From: Rhizobium tumorigenes
Lineage (GTDB): Bacteria; Pseudomonadota; Alphaproteobacteria; Rhizobiales; Rhizobiaceae
Reading direction: 5' to 3'
NCBI RefSeq assembly: GCF_003240565.2
Contig: NZ_CP117257.1
Coordinates: 62,001-126,000 of the forward strand
Length of the DNA: 64,000 nucleotides
Shown here: piece after piece, positions 26,792 to 36,386 of the stretch
How the letters are laid out: every line of letters starts with the position of its first letter
Numbering within the stretch: the first letter of the stretch is position 1
The notes under the pieces: generated by a model
What the model was told of the DNA's origin: nothing
The model's input: the letters and a program-made list of their open reading frames with translations, nothing else
Database searches by the model: none
Program-made: the position numbers and the translations under genes

Positions 26792-28506
26792 ATGCAGTTG
26801 ATTACAGCCGATCCGCGCAGCCTGAAGGACAATCCTGACCGGTCGCGCCAGTCGAAATCTTCGCCCCAATCCGACGCGTTGCTTTGCGCATCGATCAAGG
26901 CCATCGGCGTTGTGCAGCCTCCGATCGTCAAACTCGATCCAGAAGGTGGAAACAGCTACGTCATCGTCTTCGGCCATCGACGCGCGACACAGGCGATTGC
27001 CGCAGATCTCTCGGAAATCCCGCTGCTGCTGGCCGATCCCTCCGACGATCTCGGCGCCATGCAGTCCTTTGCGGAAAACATCGCCCGCGAGCCGTTGAAC
27101 CCTGTCGATCAGTGGCGCGCCATTGAGCGGCTGGTGGCCCTGGGATGGACCGAAGAGTCGATCGCCATGGCGCTGGCGCTCCCGAGCCGGCAGATCCGCA
27201 AGCTGCGGCTGCTCGCCAATATCCTGCCCTCGATGCTCGACCAGATGGCGCGTGGTGATATGCCGAACGAGCAGCAGCTGCGCACGATCGCCGCGGCCGG
27301 GCAGGACGAACAGGCGGAGGTGTGGAAAAAGTACAAGCCGAAGAAGCAGGACCCGCAGGTCTCGTGGTGGGAGGTGGCTCGCGCACTGACCACGACCCGG
27401 ATGCTCGCCAAGCATGCAAGCTTCGGTGACGATCTGGCACGGGCTTACGGCATCACCTGGGTCGAGGACCTGTTTGCACCTGCCGATGAGGACAGCCGCT
27501 ATACGACAGATGTCGAGGCGTTTCTCGGGGCGCAGCAGGAATGGCTGGCAAACAACCTGCCCAAGCGTGGCTCGGTCATCGAGGCCAACGAATACGGCCA
27601 GGCCAAGCTCCCCGCGAAGGCGCAACAGGTCTACGGCAAGCCCGGTAAGGGCGACCTGACCGGCTGGTATATCAACGCGCGCGACGGATCAGTTCAATCG
27701 GTTGCCTATCGCATGCCGGAGGCGAAGAAGCCCAAGCTGGTCAAGGAAGCCGATGGTGTCGAAACCGTCGTTGACGAAGTCGAGGTAACCAAGGCGCGGC
27801 CCGATGTGACCCAGAAGGGTCTCGACATGATCGGCGATCTGCGGACTGACGCTCTTCACGAGGCGCTCGCCCGTGCGCCGATCGAGGACGACACGCTGAT
27901 GGCTCTGCTCATACTGGCCTTCACCGGCACAAATGTCAGCATTGCCAGCGGCGCATCGGACAATCCGTATGGTCATGCAAAATGCGGCCCGCATGCTGCT
28001 AGGGTGATTGGCGAGGACGGCAAGCTGTCCTTCGATCGCGAGACACTGGTGCAGGCTGCGCGCTCGGTCCTGATCGAAGTCCTGTCTCTGCGGCGCAATC
28101 GCTCCGATAGCGGCCTGATCGCCGCATTGCCGGCGACGCCATCGGGGCTGACGAGTTCCTGCCCAATATGGGCACAGAGGAATTCCTCTCATGCCTATCG
28201 CGCACTGCGCTGGAAGCTGCGGCGGAAACGGCGGGCGTGCCCGGTCGGATCAAGGTGAAGGATACCCGCACGGCTTTGGTTGAGCATTTTGCCGACGGAC
28301 GGCTGGTGCATCCGGATGCGTTGCTCGCGCCATCCGCTGAGGAAGTGCGATCGTGGGTCGGACGCTACACCAGCGTTGACAGCGGATTGGGGGATGCCGA
28401 CGACGTTCCCGATATGCTCGAAGATCAGGTTCCCGGTGGTGACCTCGTGGACGGTTCCGCCCCCGAGGAAGAGACGGACGAGGGTTTCCGCGAGGCTGCC
28501 GAATAG
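26792..28506 (+). pseudogene. ParB/Srx-domain plasmid protein, frameshifted near its 3' end
   Basis: The main frame (26792 to 28258) encodes an N-terminal ParB-like nuclease fold: S-I-K-A-I-G-V-V-Q-P-P-I-V, F-G-H-R-R-A-T-Q-A and A-F-or-S-F-A-E-N-I-A-R-E-P-L-N-P-V-D-Q-W. An HTH follows (W-T-E-E-S-I-A-M-A-L), then a long plasmid-specific C-terminal region. Near 28128 the sense leaves this frame (A-L-P-A-T-P-S-G...) and continues in a second frame (A-G-D-A-I-G-A-D-E-F-L-P-N-M-G-T-E-E-F-L-S) to 28506. The intact protein would be about 570 residues. Homologues on rhizobial plasmids are not the segregation ParB (RepB). The function is unclear and could be regulatory or nuclease. Confidence 0.8.
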
Positions 28507-28587
28507 CACCAGGCATCAGGATCTGAACCAACGCCGCTGGCTCACGCTGGCGGCGTTTTCGTTTCGAGCAATCAGAAGGAGTTTGTC

Positions 28588-29238
28588 ATGGCAGAGATCC
28601 ATGATGACATGGCCACAGAAAAAGCGGTGCATGAGGCCGAACTAAGGACATTGGACCGGCCGACGATACGGGCCGGAGCATCGACGCCATGGGGCATGGC
28701 ACAGGTCTCGCGGCGATATGCCAACGGTATCGTTCTGCATTCGACCGCCGGCCACGGCGGCTTACATCTGGATGAAATTGCAAACGCCGTCGTCCATCCC
28801 CTCTATCGTAATGACGACGGATTCTACGAGGAGGATTGTGAATGGGCGAAGATCGCCCACGCCTTTCCGCAGCTGTTCACCGCTTATGAGCGGCGCCTCG
28901 CCAATCGCACACTTCGCGACTCTTATCCTGATGCCTACGAGCGCGCCATGGGCGTCACATTGGACGGCAGTCAGTCTCATCTGCGGGATCGGCAGGAATT
29001 CGAAAAGCGACATCGCAACGACTGGGTCGTCATCGCGGCCCTCAATTCTGATCACCAACCGGGTTTCGTCGAATGCATCGCGACGCTGGGTGGGATCCGG
29101 GTCCAGGTCGGCGAACGACGGTTTCTTGTTCCACGCTCCGACTACGTGATCGGCCGACATGGCTTCGTCATCGATCCACTAAAGCACCAGTCCTATGACG
29201 GTCCGTCCAGCTTCGTGACCTGGGCGGCAAGGCAATGA
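28588..29238 (+). CDS. DUF7007-type plasmid protein
   Basis: 216 residues with T-P-W-G-M-A-Q-V-S-R-R-Y-A-N-G-I-V-L-H-S-T-A-G-H-G-G near the start, an aromatic/acidic middle (Y-E-E-D-C-E-W-A-K-I-A) and a C-terminal R-V-Q-V-G-E-R-R-F-L-V-P region. This is the domain I know from conserved rhizobial plasmid proteins, downstream of the ParB-like gene in the same order. Function unknown. AAGGAG precedes the ATG. The stop overlaps the next small frame by ATGA. Confidence 0.75.
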   Translation: MAEIHDDMATEKAVHEAELRTLDRPTIRAGASTPWGMAQVSRRYANGIVLHSTAGHGGLHLDEIANAVVHPLYRNDDGFYEEDCEWAKIAHAFPQLFTAYERRLANRTLRDSYPDAYERAMGVTLDGSQSHLRDRQEFEKRHRNDWVVIAALNSDHQPGFVECIATLGGIRVQVGERRFLVPRSDYVIGRHGFVIDPLKHQSYDGPSSFVTWAARQ

Positions 29239-29480
29239 CTGTCGCGTTCACAGACAGCAGGGCTCCTCGAAATCAGGTGATCGATTTCTCCGAGCTCTAT
29301 CGCAGGATCTGGGCACGGCAGCGGGATTATCGCTCCCGGCGGGCTGAGCTGACACGACAAACGAAGGCGCGGTGGAAATGCAAGGCACGGCATGGTCCAC
29401 CATCGACCACTGCATGCAGATCAACGGAGCCGGGTGAGAGCGGAAAGCCCGGCCAAGGTGAGGGTGCGATAAAGCGTTGA
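29235..29480 (+). CDS. small basic plasmid ORF (hypothetical)
   Basis: 81 residues, very rich in Arg and Lys (R-R-I-W-A-R-Q-R-D-Y-R-S-R-R). It starts within the stop of the preceding gene (ATGA), which suggests coupling. The second half is low in information and may be read-through. No family recognised. Confidence 0.4.
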   Translation: MTVAFTDSRAPRNQVIDFSELYRRIWARQRDYRSRRAELTRQTKARWKCKARHGPPSTTACRSTEPGESGKPGQGEGAIKR

Positions 29481-29926
29481 TCGACGCGCGGAAGACATGG
29501 CACGTGGCAATCGGCTTGCAATGGCGTGTGCTTGGCCCCGAGATTTGTCAGTGCCCCCAGTGAGTGACGCGGCGTTCCCATGGTCGGATCGCTGTGGCGT
29601 TGCATCATGCTGTCGTGGACCAGATCGTCGGCCGGCACAGCACCTCGGTTTTGTTGCGGTCTGACATGGGCGCGTCCCGGTCAAAGGCCGCTGGCGCGCC
29701 GCGTTGCGGCAGGATCATCGCCTCGTTGCAAGGCAGGCCCGCGTCTGTCGCAGCCCGCAAGTGCGGGCAGCACCATCCGCAAACCATCCTCGCTCCTCCT
29801 GGCGATGCCCTGACCTTGGGCCGGGCCGCTGACGCCCATCTCCTTTTGCCCGCACCCGAGGGGCTGAGCCGGACGACAACCGGCACCCCGGGCTTCGCTG
29901 AAACATCGCTCATAAAGGATCCGATC
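29481..29926 (+). other. 446-base region without a convincing gene
   Basis: A plus frame is open across the region from 29564 but its composition is not protein-like before the ATG at 29927. It is probably a leader or promoter region for that gene. Confidence 0.4.
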
Positions 29927-30511
29927 ATGGCACCGCTCAACCGCTCCACCCAGAAAAACCGACCAGCCAAATCCCAGCGCGCCACCACCCTCGAAATGGT
30001 CAGGCACGCCTGCCCCGATACAGCCCAGGCACTGCGCATCTCGGAAAGCTTCGGCCTTGCCCTCATCGACAGCGACGGGATCCGCGACCTCCACCGCGGC
30101 CAGTTGATCGAAAGCGCCGATGCCCTGAAGGAGGGCCTTGCCGAGAAGGCCATGCAGATCCACATGCAGCGCATCGTCGGATCCTTCGTCGGATCCGCCT
30201 ACGGCGCCGGGCAGTTCTACTCCCGCGCGGTCACAGAGGCCCGCGATCTCACCACGAAGCTCTCTAACGATACCAGAGACGAGGACCTCGACGGCCCGGT
30301 CGGCTTCGACAGCCGCGCCCAGCGTAAGCGCGAGTTCGCAGCCGACATGGGCCTGCAGGCCCACGTGCTTCGGATGGCAGCCGAAGGTGCCGTCTCGGCT
30401 TACGAGGACATCACAGGCGAAACCTGGAAGCCTTACGAGCGCACGATCGAACAGCCCGCGAACTCGGTCGATCAAAAAGCCGCAACTGTCCAGATGGCGG
30501 CATTCGAATAG
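29927..30511 (+). CDS. conserved plasmid protein (hypothetical)
   Basis: 194 residues from the ATG at 29927 (M-A-P-L-N-R-S-T-Q-K-N-R). Basic N-terminus, then a helical region (A-L-R-I-S-E-S-F-G-L-A-L-I-D), a Gly/Ala-rich segment (G-S-F-V-G-S-A-Y-G-A-G-Q-F-Y-S-R) and an acidic-helical C-terminus. The first codons upstream in the same frame are unlike protein. I do not recognise a named domain. It is typical of the conserved backbone of rhizobial megaplasmids. Confidence 0.65.
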   Translation: MAPLNRSTQKNRPAKSQRATTLEMVRHACPDTAQALRISESFGLALIDSDGIRDLHRGQLIESADALKEGLAEKAMQIHMQRIVGSFVGSAYGAGQFYSRAVTEARDLTTKLSNDTRDEDLDGPVGFDSRAQRKREFAADMGLQAHVLRMAAEGAVSAYEDITGETWKPYERTIEQPANSVDQKAATVQMAAFE

Positions 30512-30575
30512 GACGATCGCGGGGCTCCGGCCCCGCCTTCCTCCGGCGTCCGAGCGCTATTGCGACCCGGTTAGG

Positions 30576-30606
30576 AAAAAAAAGGGCCGACGGAAAACCG
30601 CGGCCC
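30576..30606 (-). terminator. strong minus-strand rho-independent terminator without an obvious gene
   Basis: Read on the minus strand: GGGCCG, CGG, loop TTTT, CCG, a bulged T, CGGCCC, then eight Ts. The stem is 9 bp. No minus-strand gene ends here. On the plus strand the hairpin lacks a T-tail, so it is not a typical terminator for the gene ending at 30511. Confidence 0.65.
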
Positions 30607-30920
30607 ATAAAGTGTGAAGGTCATAGACCTCCAGAGGGGAACAGCTGCTGCGGCGGAACTGGGAGAGCCGCCATGTGCATCAGCTGAAGTCTTTGTGCCC
30701 GAATTTTCAACACGCTGCACCTAATTTTTGTGCAGTGCAGCTATGCGTTGGGCAATGAGGTGACTCTTCAGGCGCTTTTCAAGTGCTGGCGCTCCTCAGG
30801 TGACGTGTGTCAGTTAACACTGTCAAAATGCAGGGTTCACTTGAATGCAAGGGCGCCCGTGTCATCAACTTTTCGCAATTCCGGTCTTGGCAGCGAATGA
30901 AGCCAGCCATACTCTCGGGC
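30607..30920 (+). other. 314-base region upstream of the PNPOx-like gene
   Basis: No convincing protein frame. It contains a repeated GTGCAG motif near 30734-30741 and the likely promoter of the downstream gene. A leftward small transcript ending at the terminator at 30576 would also have to start here or beyond. Confidence 0.35.
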
Positions 30921-31487
30921 ATGGCCAAATTCTTCCCGACTCTCGAACCGCAACACCATCGCTTCATCGTGGCACAGCACATGTTCTTCACCGCATCGGC
31001 AGCGCCGACCGGTCATGTCAACGTGTCTCCGCGCAGCACGGACATGTTTCGTATCCTTGGCGACAACGCGGCGATGTATCTCGACCGCACCGGCAGCGGC
31101 AACGAGACCGCTGCCCATCTGGGGATAGACGACCGCCTCACCATCATGTTCTGTGCGGTTTCTGGGCCGCCGCTAATCATGCGGCTTTTCGGCAAGGGCC
31201 GCGTCATCCATCGCGACAGCAACGAGTTCGCCAGCCTGCTGCACGAGCGATTCAACGGCAACGCGCCGCTCGGCGCGCGTCAAATGATAAGGCTCGACTT
31301 CGATCTCGTGCAGACATCCTGCGGCTACGGCGTGCCCTTGTTCGAATACCAGGAAGAGCGCCCGCAGATGGACGCCTGGGCCAAGGCCAAGGGCGTCGAC
31401 GGGATCGACGACTACTGGCGGGAAAAGAATCAGGTCAGCCTAGACGGCTTTCCGACCGGCCTTTTCGAAACGCCCGGCGAGCGGTAG
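30921..31487 (+). CDS. pyridoxamine 5'-phosphate oxidase-family flavin protein
   Basis: 188 residues from the ATG at 30921 (M-A-K-F-F-P-T-L). Further in-frame ATG/GTG codons upstream (from 30807) lack the family pattern. The split-barrel signature includes F-F-T-A-S-A-A-P-T-G-H-V-N-V-S-P-R-S-T-D-M-F-R, Y-L-D-R-T-G-S-G-N-E-T-A-A-H-L and R-L-F-G-K-G-R-V-I. Proteins of this type bind FMN or F420-like cofactors and reduce small molecules; the substrate is unknown. It sits alone between plasmid backbone genes. Confidence 0.8.
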   Translation: MAKFFPTLEPQHHRFIVAQHMFFTASAAPTGHVNVSPRSTDMFRILGDNAAMYLDRTGSGNETAAHLGIDDRLTIMFCAVSGPPLIMRLFGKGRVIHRDSNEFASLLHERFNGNAPLGARQMIRLDFDLVQTSCGYGVPLFEYQEERPQMDAWAKAKGVDGIDDYWREKNQVSLDGFPTGLFETPGER

Positions 31488-32120
31488 CACTGGCTCTCGC
31501 GCCAACACCCAACTTATGGACAGTCAATCAACTTTGGAGGCAGTAACCTCCTCGTCCGTGGTCGGTGTAGGTTGCCCGCTGAGTGTCAGCGCCGACACGA
31601 CACGTGGCCGCTTGAACGACGCTGAGAACCCGCATGGATCTGCCGACGATAAGGTAGAGCGGTTCCCAATAATGTCGATCATCAAGGCCTGGCGCCGCTA
31701 CCAGCTAAGCGAGGGGCTACAATGCTCCATTCCCGGCAGCCTCCCACATACAGTCGTTGGCTCCGACCATTCGATCCGGGCTGTTGGCGCTACGCACCCG
31801 TTCCCATTGGTCACCACCAGAATGATGCCATTTGCCGTAATCCTTGATCCGTCCACTGGCACGTCCACTGCGGTCTCGATGGGGCATGTCTGACCAAAGA
31901 CCACCTCGCGATGCTCGGCTCGATCGGCATCCGCAACGGCCGGCTCGTTTTCTTCCCCTGTGCGCTGAAGCGCCCATTCCTCGCGAGACAAGAAAGCCTC
32001 TCCCTGGCCGTCCTCCACTCCGTTTCGGTCCGTTGGATGCAGGCCGATCGTCCACGGTCCTATCGACTGCCATCGAGGCCGCGATGGACGCGGCCCGAAC
32101 AACCGAAAAGGATTACGACA
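31488..32120 (+). other. 633-base region without a supported gene
   Basis: Frames of about 125-218 codons exist on both strands (for example 31516-31893 plus and 31698-32102 minus), but they overlap and none shows protein-like composition or a family motif. The end holds the promoter and the ribosome site for the DUF736 gene. Confidence 0.4.
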
Positions 32121-32432
32121 ATGGCAACCATCGGCTCTTTCACCGCTTCCGGCAACGGCTTCTCCGGCACCATCAAGACCCTCAACCTCAACGTCAAGGC
32201 AACCATCCGCGCCGTCGAGCGCACCTCCGAAAAGGGCCCGGACTACCGCATCCTCGCCGGGGCTACGGTAGAATTCGGCGCAGCCTGGAAGAAGACCTCG
32301 AACGAAGGTCGCGACTACCTCTCGGTCAAGCTCGACGACCCGAGCTTCCCGGCTCCGATCTACGCAACGCTGATCGAGGTCGAAGGCGAGGAAGGCCTCT
32401 CCCTCATCTGGTCCCGGTCGAACCGGGACTGA
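32121..32432 (+). CDS. DUF736 family protein
   Basis: 103 residues from the ATG at 32121 ([20 protein letters not shown]). It ends with the recognisable [17 protein letters not shown] block and W-S-R. Small DUF736 proteins are a constant feature of rhizobial and other proteobacterial conjugative plasmids and ICEs; the function is unknown. Convergent with the HU gene, with a hairpin between them. Confidence 0.85.
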   Translation: MATIGSFTASGNGFSGTIKTLNLNVKATIRAVERTSEKGPDYRILAGATVEFGAAWKKTSNEGRDYLSVKLDDPSFPAPIYATLIEVEGEEGLSLIWSRSNRD

Positions 32433-32441
32433 GATTGGATG

Positions 32442-32461
32442 CCCCGCCCGCCAAGGCGGGG
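32442..32461 (+). terminator. GC hairpin between convergent DUF736 and HU genes
   Basis: CCCCGCC, 6-base loop, GGCGGGG. It lies in the 45-base gap between two converging genes and may serve both. No long T-run follows. Confidence 0.5.
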
Positions 32462-32477
32462 CTCTCCACGTCAGGGA

Positions 32478-32756
32478 TCACTTGTTCAGTGCATCCTTGA
32501 GCGCCTTGGCAGGCGCGAAGGTCAGCTTCTTCGAAGCCGCAACCGTCATCTTCTCCCCGGTCGCGGGATTGCGACCCTCGCGCTCAGGCGATGCCTTCAC
32601 CTTAAATTTTCCGAAGCCGGGGATCGAGGTTTCAGCGTCGGAGCCTGCGGCATCGGCGATGGCCTGGAAGACGGCCTCGACAATGCCCTTGGCCTGAACC
32701 TTCGTCAGGCCGTTATCGGCTGCGATCTTGTCGGCGATTTCATTGGTGGTGGTCAT
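32478..32756 (-). CDS. HU/IHF-family DNA-binding protein
   Basis: 92 residues with the full HU fold: M-T-T-T-N-E-I-A-D-K-I-A-A at the start, I-P-G-F-G-K-F-K-V-K in the middle and the DNA-arm R-E-G-R-N-P-A-T-G-E (the R-N-P signature). A short Lys/Ala-rich C-terminus follows. HU proteins bend DNA and shape the nucleoid; a plasmid copy may help partition, replication or oriT complex assembly. Confidence 0.93.
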   Translation of the reverse strand: MTTTNEIADKIAADNGLTKVQAKGIVEAVFQAIADAAGSDAETSIPGFGKFKVKASPEREGRNPATGEKMTVAASKKLTFAPAKALKDALNK

Positions 32757-32839
32757 GGAATTCCTCGCATCTTGTTGTCAAAGATAAAATCCGTGTCAGC
32801 TTCTGACCGGATTGTCATCGGCGACGATGGGGCCGAGGA

Positions 32840-33106
32840 TCAGATCCGTGGGATGTCCACAGGTCGTTTTGGCCGATAACCCCGTTTGCGCTTCTCGCGA
32901 AGCACGTCGAGGAACAGGGTGATGGCTTGTCTCTCGTTGTCAAACAGATGCACCATCTGCTGTCCGCGCGTTCCAATCCGCCCCCAGGCGCGCACCAGCG
33001 ACACCTCGCCGAACAGTGTCGGCTGAACGGCAAGTGCGTAGAACCGCGCCATGTTCTTTTCCGGCGCGATACGCTCGACATAAAGATGGTAGGGCTGCGT
33101 GATCAT
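32840..33106 (-). CDS. WGR-domain protein
   Basis: 88 residues from the ATG at 33106 (M-I-T-Q-P-Y-H-L-Y-V-E-R-I). The WGR motif appears as V-R-A-W-G-R-I-G-T-R-G-Q. The WGR fold occurs in PARPs and in small bacterial plasmid proteins and is believed to bind nucleic acid. Nothing fixes a role here. Located downstream of the nuclease and tra genes on the same strand. Confidence 0.85.
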   Translation of the reverse strand: MITQPYHLYVERIAPEKNMARFYALAVQPTLFGEVSLVRAWGRIGTRGQQMVHLFDNERQAITLFLDVLREKRKRGYRPKRPVDIPRI

Positions 33107-33202
33107 GCCCGTAGAATCGCGCGTTCGGAATCTGCCGTCCAATGACAGTTTTGAATCGGTCGGGCATCATCGATTCACAATAGTGATCCGCCAGCGCCCG
33201 GA

Positions 33203-33640
33203 TCATTCGCACCAGCTCCGGCGCGATCCTTCCCACTTCCGCGCCAGGCCTTCTGCAACGAGTATATCGCCAACCGATCGCCGATCGCGGTAGACGATCC
33301 TGGGCTTGCGACCGAAGCGATCTTCATTCCTGGCGGTCGTCTTGAGCGAGATTGGACCCGAATTGAGGATCTCGAGCAGACGTTGTTTCGCCGCAAGACC
33401 TCGCTCGCGTTCGCGCTGGCATCTCGGCGGGCTGAGCTCCGGCGTGTCGATGTCGGCGATCCTGATCTTTTCCCCTCGAAACCAGAACGTGTCGCCGTCT
33501 ACCACGCAGGTGATACGTTGCCCGCTTCCGCAGACAGAGAAGGCTTCGCTCGCGCTGCTTGAAAGCTGGGCTGAGGCAACAGATGCGAGGAAGCCAATGG
33601 CTGAGGGGGAGAGGCTGGCAATTGCCGTAAAAAGTCTCAA
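33203..33640 (-). CDS. secreted thermonuclease-like (SNase/TNase) protein
   Basis: About 145 residues if started at the TTG at 33640, which lies one base beyond the traG stop; no better start is seen. Hydrophobic signal peptide ending near A-S-A-Q, then a staphylococcal-nuclease core: V-V-D-G-D-T-F-W (Ca-binding Asp), I-R-I-A-D-I-D-T-P-E, R-F-G-R-K-P-R-I-V and V-A-E-G-L-A-R-K-W. Known family members degrade DNA or RNA. Position right behind traG suggests co-transcription with the transfer genes and a periplasmic role during conjugation, which is inference. Confidence 0.8.
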   Translation of the reverse strand: MRLFTAIASLSPSAIGFLASVASAQLSSSASEAFSVCGSGQRITCVVDGDTFWFRGEKIRIADIDTPELSPPRCQRERERGLAAKQRLLEILNSGPISLKTTARNEDRFGRKPRIVYRDRRSVGDILVAEGLARKWEGSRRSWCE

Positions 33641-33641
33641 G

Positions 33642-35612
33642 TCATGTGGCCTCTGTGCCTGTCGTCGGAGCGGTCTCATAATTCTTAACCCCTTCCGTGA
33701 TTTGCTTGTGAAACCGGTTTTCTCCGACGGACGCGCTCATGTCCTCACGTCTGAACCAAATCGCGCGTCCACATCTGAGCGGCGGATTGCCTGAGGTGAA
33801 GACGATCTGCTCGTCAGCGCGCATGCGCAACACCTCATGCGGCAGGATCAGCGGCCGGCGGCTAAGCTGCCGCGAGCGTGAGCGCGACGATCCCTTCATC
33901 CCTGACGAGCGGTTTGTCTGGTCGACCTCGACCGTCGTATCGCCGCAGCGTTTCGAGATATAGTCGGCAGTATCAGGATCGTTGATCGCGGCAAATGATA
34001 TCCACGAAGCGGATTCGAACCATTTGCTCGTAGCGTCCCGCCCGCCATAAGCCTCGCGCATCTGGCCGATGGACTGAAAGATCATCGTCAGCGTAATGCC
34101 GTATTTGCGCCCGGCGTCGCGGGCGGTCTCTAAGATGCGCAGATAGCCGAGCCTGGCGACTTCGTCGAGCAGGAAGAGCGCGCGACCTTTCACATCGCCG
34201 TTCCGATTGTAGATGGCATTGAGCAGCGATCCGATAACCACGCGTGCCAGTCCCGGATGGGCTTCGAGGACCTTCAGATCGAGCGTAATAAAGATGTCTG
34301 TCCCGCCATCGGCAAGATCGTCCGTCGAGAAACTGTCACCCGAGACGAGGGCGGCGTAGTTCGGATAGGACAGCCAGTGGGTTTCTTTCACCGCATTCGC
34401 GTACACGCCGGAAAACGTCTCAGGCGTCATGTTGACGAAGACCGAGACGTTCTCCTTCACGAAGTCCGATTCCGACTGCTCGTAGATTTTTGTCAGGCGC
34501 GCCCGCAGCTGTGGTTCAGGCTCCGAAAGGTTCTTACGCACACGGCGCAGCGTCTGGTCTTCCTCCTCGGTGTGACCGGACAGACAGACGTCGGCGATCA
34601 GGGCCGTCAGAAGCTGCATCGCCGATGCCCGGAAGAAGTCGTCGCGGGCAGACGCCGATCGCGGATTGTCGGTCATAATCCAGGTCGCGACGGCGACGAT
34701 GTCCTCTTCTTTCGTGCTGCCATGTTGCCCGATCCAGTCGAGCGCGTTGAAACCGACGCCTGACGCCGAGGGATCGAGAATGATCACCTTTCGGCCAGCC
34801 TTGCGGCGATGCTCCGATACCATCGGCGCGACCTCGCTGGATGGATCGAGGACAACGAGACCGCCACCCCACTTGAGCGCGGTCGGGACCGTTACCGACG
34901 TCGTCTTGAAACCGCCGGAGCCGGCGAAGACGATGCCATGCGAGGAGCCGAATGAGCCGTCGAAGCATAGGAGCGGGCTTTTGCCGCCCGCTCCCCAGGT
35001 CGACGGATCATCGGCGCGGAACGACACCGCCGCAACGCTATCGCGATCGACACGATACCGTTCACCGACGACGATGCCACCGGGATCGGGGAAAAGTTTT
35101 GCGGCCTCCTGCACTTTCATCCAGTCGGCCTCGCCATGCACCGCTCGCTTTCCCCCGATCCGCCGTGGTGCGGCTTTGGCAAAGGCGGCGTTCCCCTTCA
35201 TCGCGACGCGCAGTGCGAAGACGCCGGCGAGGAACATTGTCGATGCGCCAAGCATCGTTGCGGGGTCCGCATATCCGAGCACGGATTGTCCTTTCGGGAT
35301 GTCGCCAGCGATCCCGGCGAGACGAACCCCCTCACGTAGCACCGCGATGAGGATTGCCACACCATTTCCGCTGACGATCCCCCATCCTGCCGCCTTAATA
35401 GCCGCTGTCCCGTTCGCCGCGAACAGAAAGATCGTGCCGATAGCAGCCGCGGTCGCATAGGGCAGCGCGAGGCTGATCCGCCCGAGCATCAGCTTGGCCT
35501 GCGCGGTTTTCCCAAACGCGGCCAGCCAGTGTTCGATCCCCGGCATAAAAACCACCACGGCGATCATCGTTGTGGCCGGGATTGCAGCTAGGAACAGTCT
35601 ACTCGCCCTCAC
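33642..35612 (-). CDS. traG: TraG, type IV secretion coupling protein (TraG/VirD4 family)
   Basis: 656 residues, the length expected for Ti-type TraG. N-terminal membrane helices (about 4-30 and 45-100), then the ATPase: Walker [10 protein letters not shown], Walker [14 protein letters not shown], and [10 protein letters not shown] near the end. TraG links the relaxosome at oriT to the mating channel and drives DNA transfer at the inner membrane. It is the third gene of traC-traD-traG; its start overlaps traD by 14 bases. The operon is expected to be activated by TraR at the tra box at 36191. Confidence 0.96.
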   Translation of the reverse strand: MRASRLFLAAIPATTMIAVVVFMPGIEHWLAAFGKTAQAKLMLGRISLALPYATAAAIGTIFLFAANGTAAIKAAGWGIVSGNGVAILIAVLREGVRLAGIAGDIPKGQSVLGYADPATMLGASTMFLAGVFALRVAMKGNAAFAKAAPRRIGGKRAVHGEADWMKVQEAAKLFPDPGGIVVGERYRVDRDSVAAVSFRADDPSTWGAGGKSPLLCFDGSFGSSHGIVFAGSGGFKTTSVTVPTALKWGGGLVVLDPSSEVAPMVSEHRRKAGRKVIILDPSASGVGFNALDWIGQHGSTKEEDIVAVATWIMTDNPRSASARDDFFRASAMQLLTALIADVCLSGHTEEEDQTLRRVRKNLSEPEPQLRARLTKIYEQSESDFVKENVSVFVNMTPETFSGVYANAVKETHWLSYPNYAALVSGDSFSTDDLADGGTDIFITLDLKVLEAHPGLARVVIGSLLNAIYNRNGDVKGRALFLLDEVARLGYLRILETARDAGRKYGITLTMIFQSIGQMREAYGGRDATSKWFESASWISFAAINDPDTADYISKRCGDTTVEVDQTNRSSGMKGSSRSRSRQLSRRPLILPHEVLRMRADEQIVFTSGNPPLRCGRAIWFRREDMSASVGENRFHKQITEGVKNYETAPTTGTEAT

Positions 35613-35814
35613 GACCGAACGCCTCCGCGCCTATCGCCGTGAGGCGCGATTTCTCCGCATCGTTGCCCTTGAGGCGACGACTGGCATCGATCAGCAGGCC
35701 GAGCAAAAGTGCCCGCTTCTCGTAGCGCAGTCCTGCCTTGACGATCAGGCCACCGAGTTCGATTTTTTCGCGGGTGTCTTTCTTTCGTGCGTCAGCCGAC
35801 ATTGTGCGGGCCAT
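35599..35814 (-). CDS. traD: TraD, conjugal transfer protein
   Basis: 71 residues from the ATG at 35814 ([14 protein letters not shown]). The sequence is close to Ti plasmid TraD, with [14 protein letters not shown] in the middle and E-A-F-G-R-E-G-E at the end. TraD is a small accessory of DNA processing between TraC and TraG. It sits 4 bases after the traC stop and overlaps traG. Confidence 0.92.
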   Translation of the reverse strand: MARTMSADARKKDTREKIELGGLIVKAGLRYEKRALLLGLLIDASRRLKGNDAEKSRLTAIGAEAFGREGE

Positions 35815-35818
35815 GCGT

Positions 35819-36115
35819 TCAAGCCTCACCAAGCCCGCCCGCAGGCGCGCCAGACGCGATCGTGGCCGATGTTTCACCACCGGTGCGACCATCCCCTGAG
35901 TTCTTCTTCCCGGTCGCAACTCCTTTGCCTCCGCGAAACCGCCCGGTGATCTCCTCGAACGCCGCCTGTAGTTCGGTCTCCTCGATCTCGATCTCACCGA
36001 GACCGGCCTTCAGCGCAATCCGGCCAATGCGTTCGGCCTCGCGTGTTTCCGCCTGTCTCAGCTGATCCTGCAATCTGGCGATTTCTTCCCTGATCTTCGA
36101 TGATGGTTTCTTCAT
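35819..36115 (-). CDS. traC: TraC, relaxosome accessory protein
   Basis: 98 residues from the ATG at 36115 ([15 protein letters not shown]). An N-terminal coiled coil is followed by [10 protein letters not shown] and a Gly/Lys-rich tail. Ti-type TraC is needed for DNA processing at oriT with TraA. First gene of the leftward tra operon, starting about 75 bases from the tra box; frames further upstream run into oriT and are not coding. Confidence 0.92.
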   Translation of the reverse strand: MKKPSSKIREEIARLQDQLRQAETREAERIGRIALKAGLGEIEIEETELQAAFEEITGRFRGGKGVATGKKNSGDGRTGGETSATIASGAPAGGLGEA

Positions 36116-36190
36116 TCCGGTCGCATCTCCCCTGAAATCTTGGCACCGTCTGTTCCGTTGCAAGATTTCCTCAAAAGCACTTCCGAAGGA

Positions 36191-36208
36191 ATGTGCAGAT
36201 CTGCACGT
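36191..36208. promoter_or_regulatory. tra box (TraR binding site) controlling divergent tra operons
   Basis: ATGTGCAGATCTGCACGT. Its reverse complement is the standard Ti tra box I sequence as I recall it, an 18-bp near-perfect palindrome. It lies between traC and traA, so one site can activate both operons when TraR is bound to acyl-homoserine lactone. Confidence 0.93.
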
Positions 36209-36261
36209 CGGCAAAGCCGACACTTTGGAGGATGATCCCGCCGTTCCGAAGGAGCGGATCC

Positions 36262-36294
36262 AAGGGCGCAATTATACGTCGCTGACGCGACGTG
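36262..36294. other. oriT nick region (Ti/IncQ type)
   Basis: AAGGGCGCAATTA (36262-36274) matches, on the other strand, the TAAGTGCGCCCT nick core of IncQ-type origins with few changes. It is followed by the perfect inverted repeat ACGTCG / CGACGT (36276-36281 and 36288-36293). This is the position of oriT in Ti plasmids, between traC and traA. Confidence 0.85.
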
Positions 36295-36386
36295 CTCGCC
36301 CGCGGCCCTGGCGGGGCCGTCGTAGGGTTGCCGCTCAAACTGGGTGCTCCTTGGGAACGAGGTTCGAATCGGGAGTGTTTTACGCC

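Noticed and set aside
31516..32102. Overlapping open frames of about 125-135 codons on both strands before the DUF736 gene
   Set aside because: Neither has a ribosome site plus a protein-like composition, and each is the shadow of the other.
36116..36386. TraA reading frame extended upstream to 36225, and TraC extended upstream to 36271
   Set aside because: Both extensions run through the oriT nick region and the tra box; family proteins start at 36387 (GTG) and 36115 (ATG).
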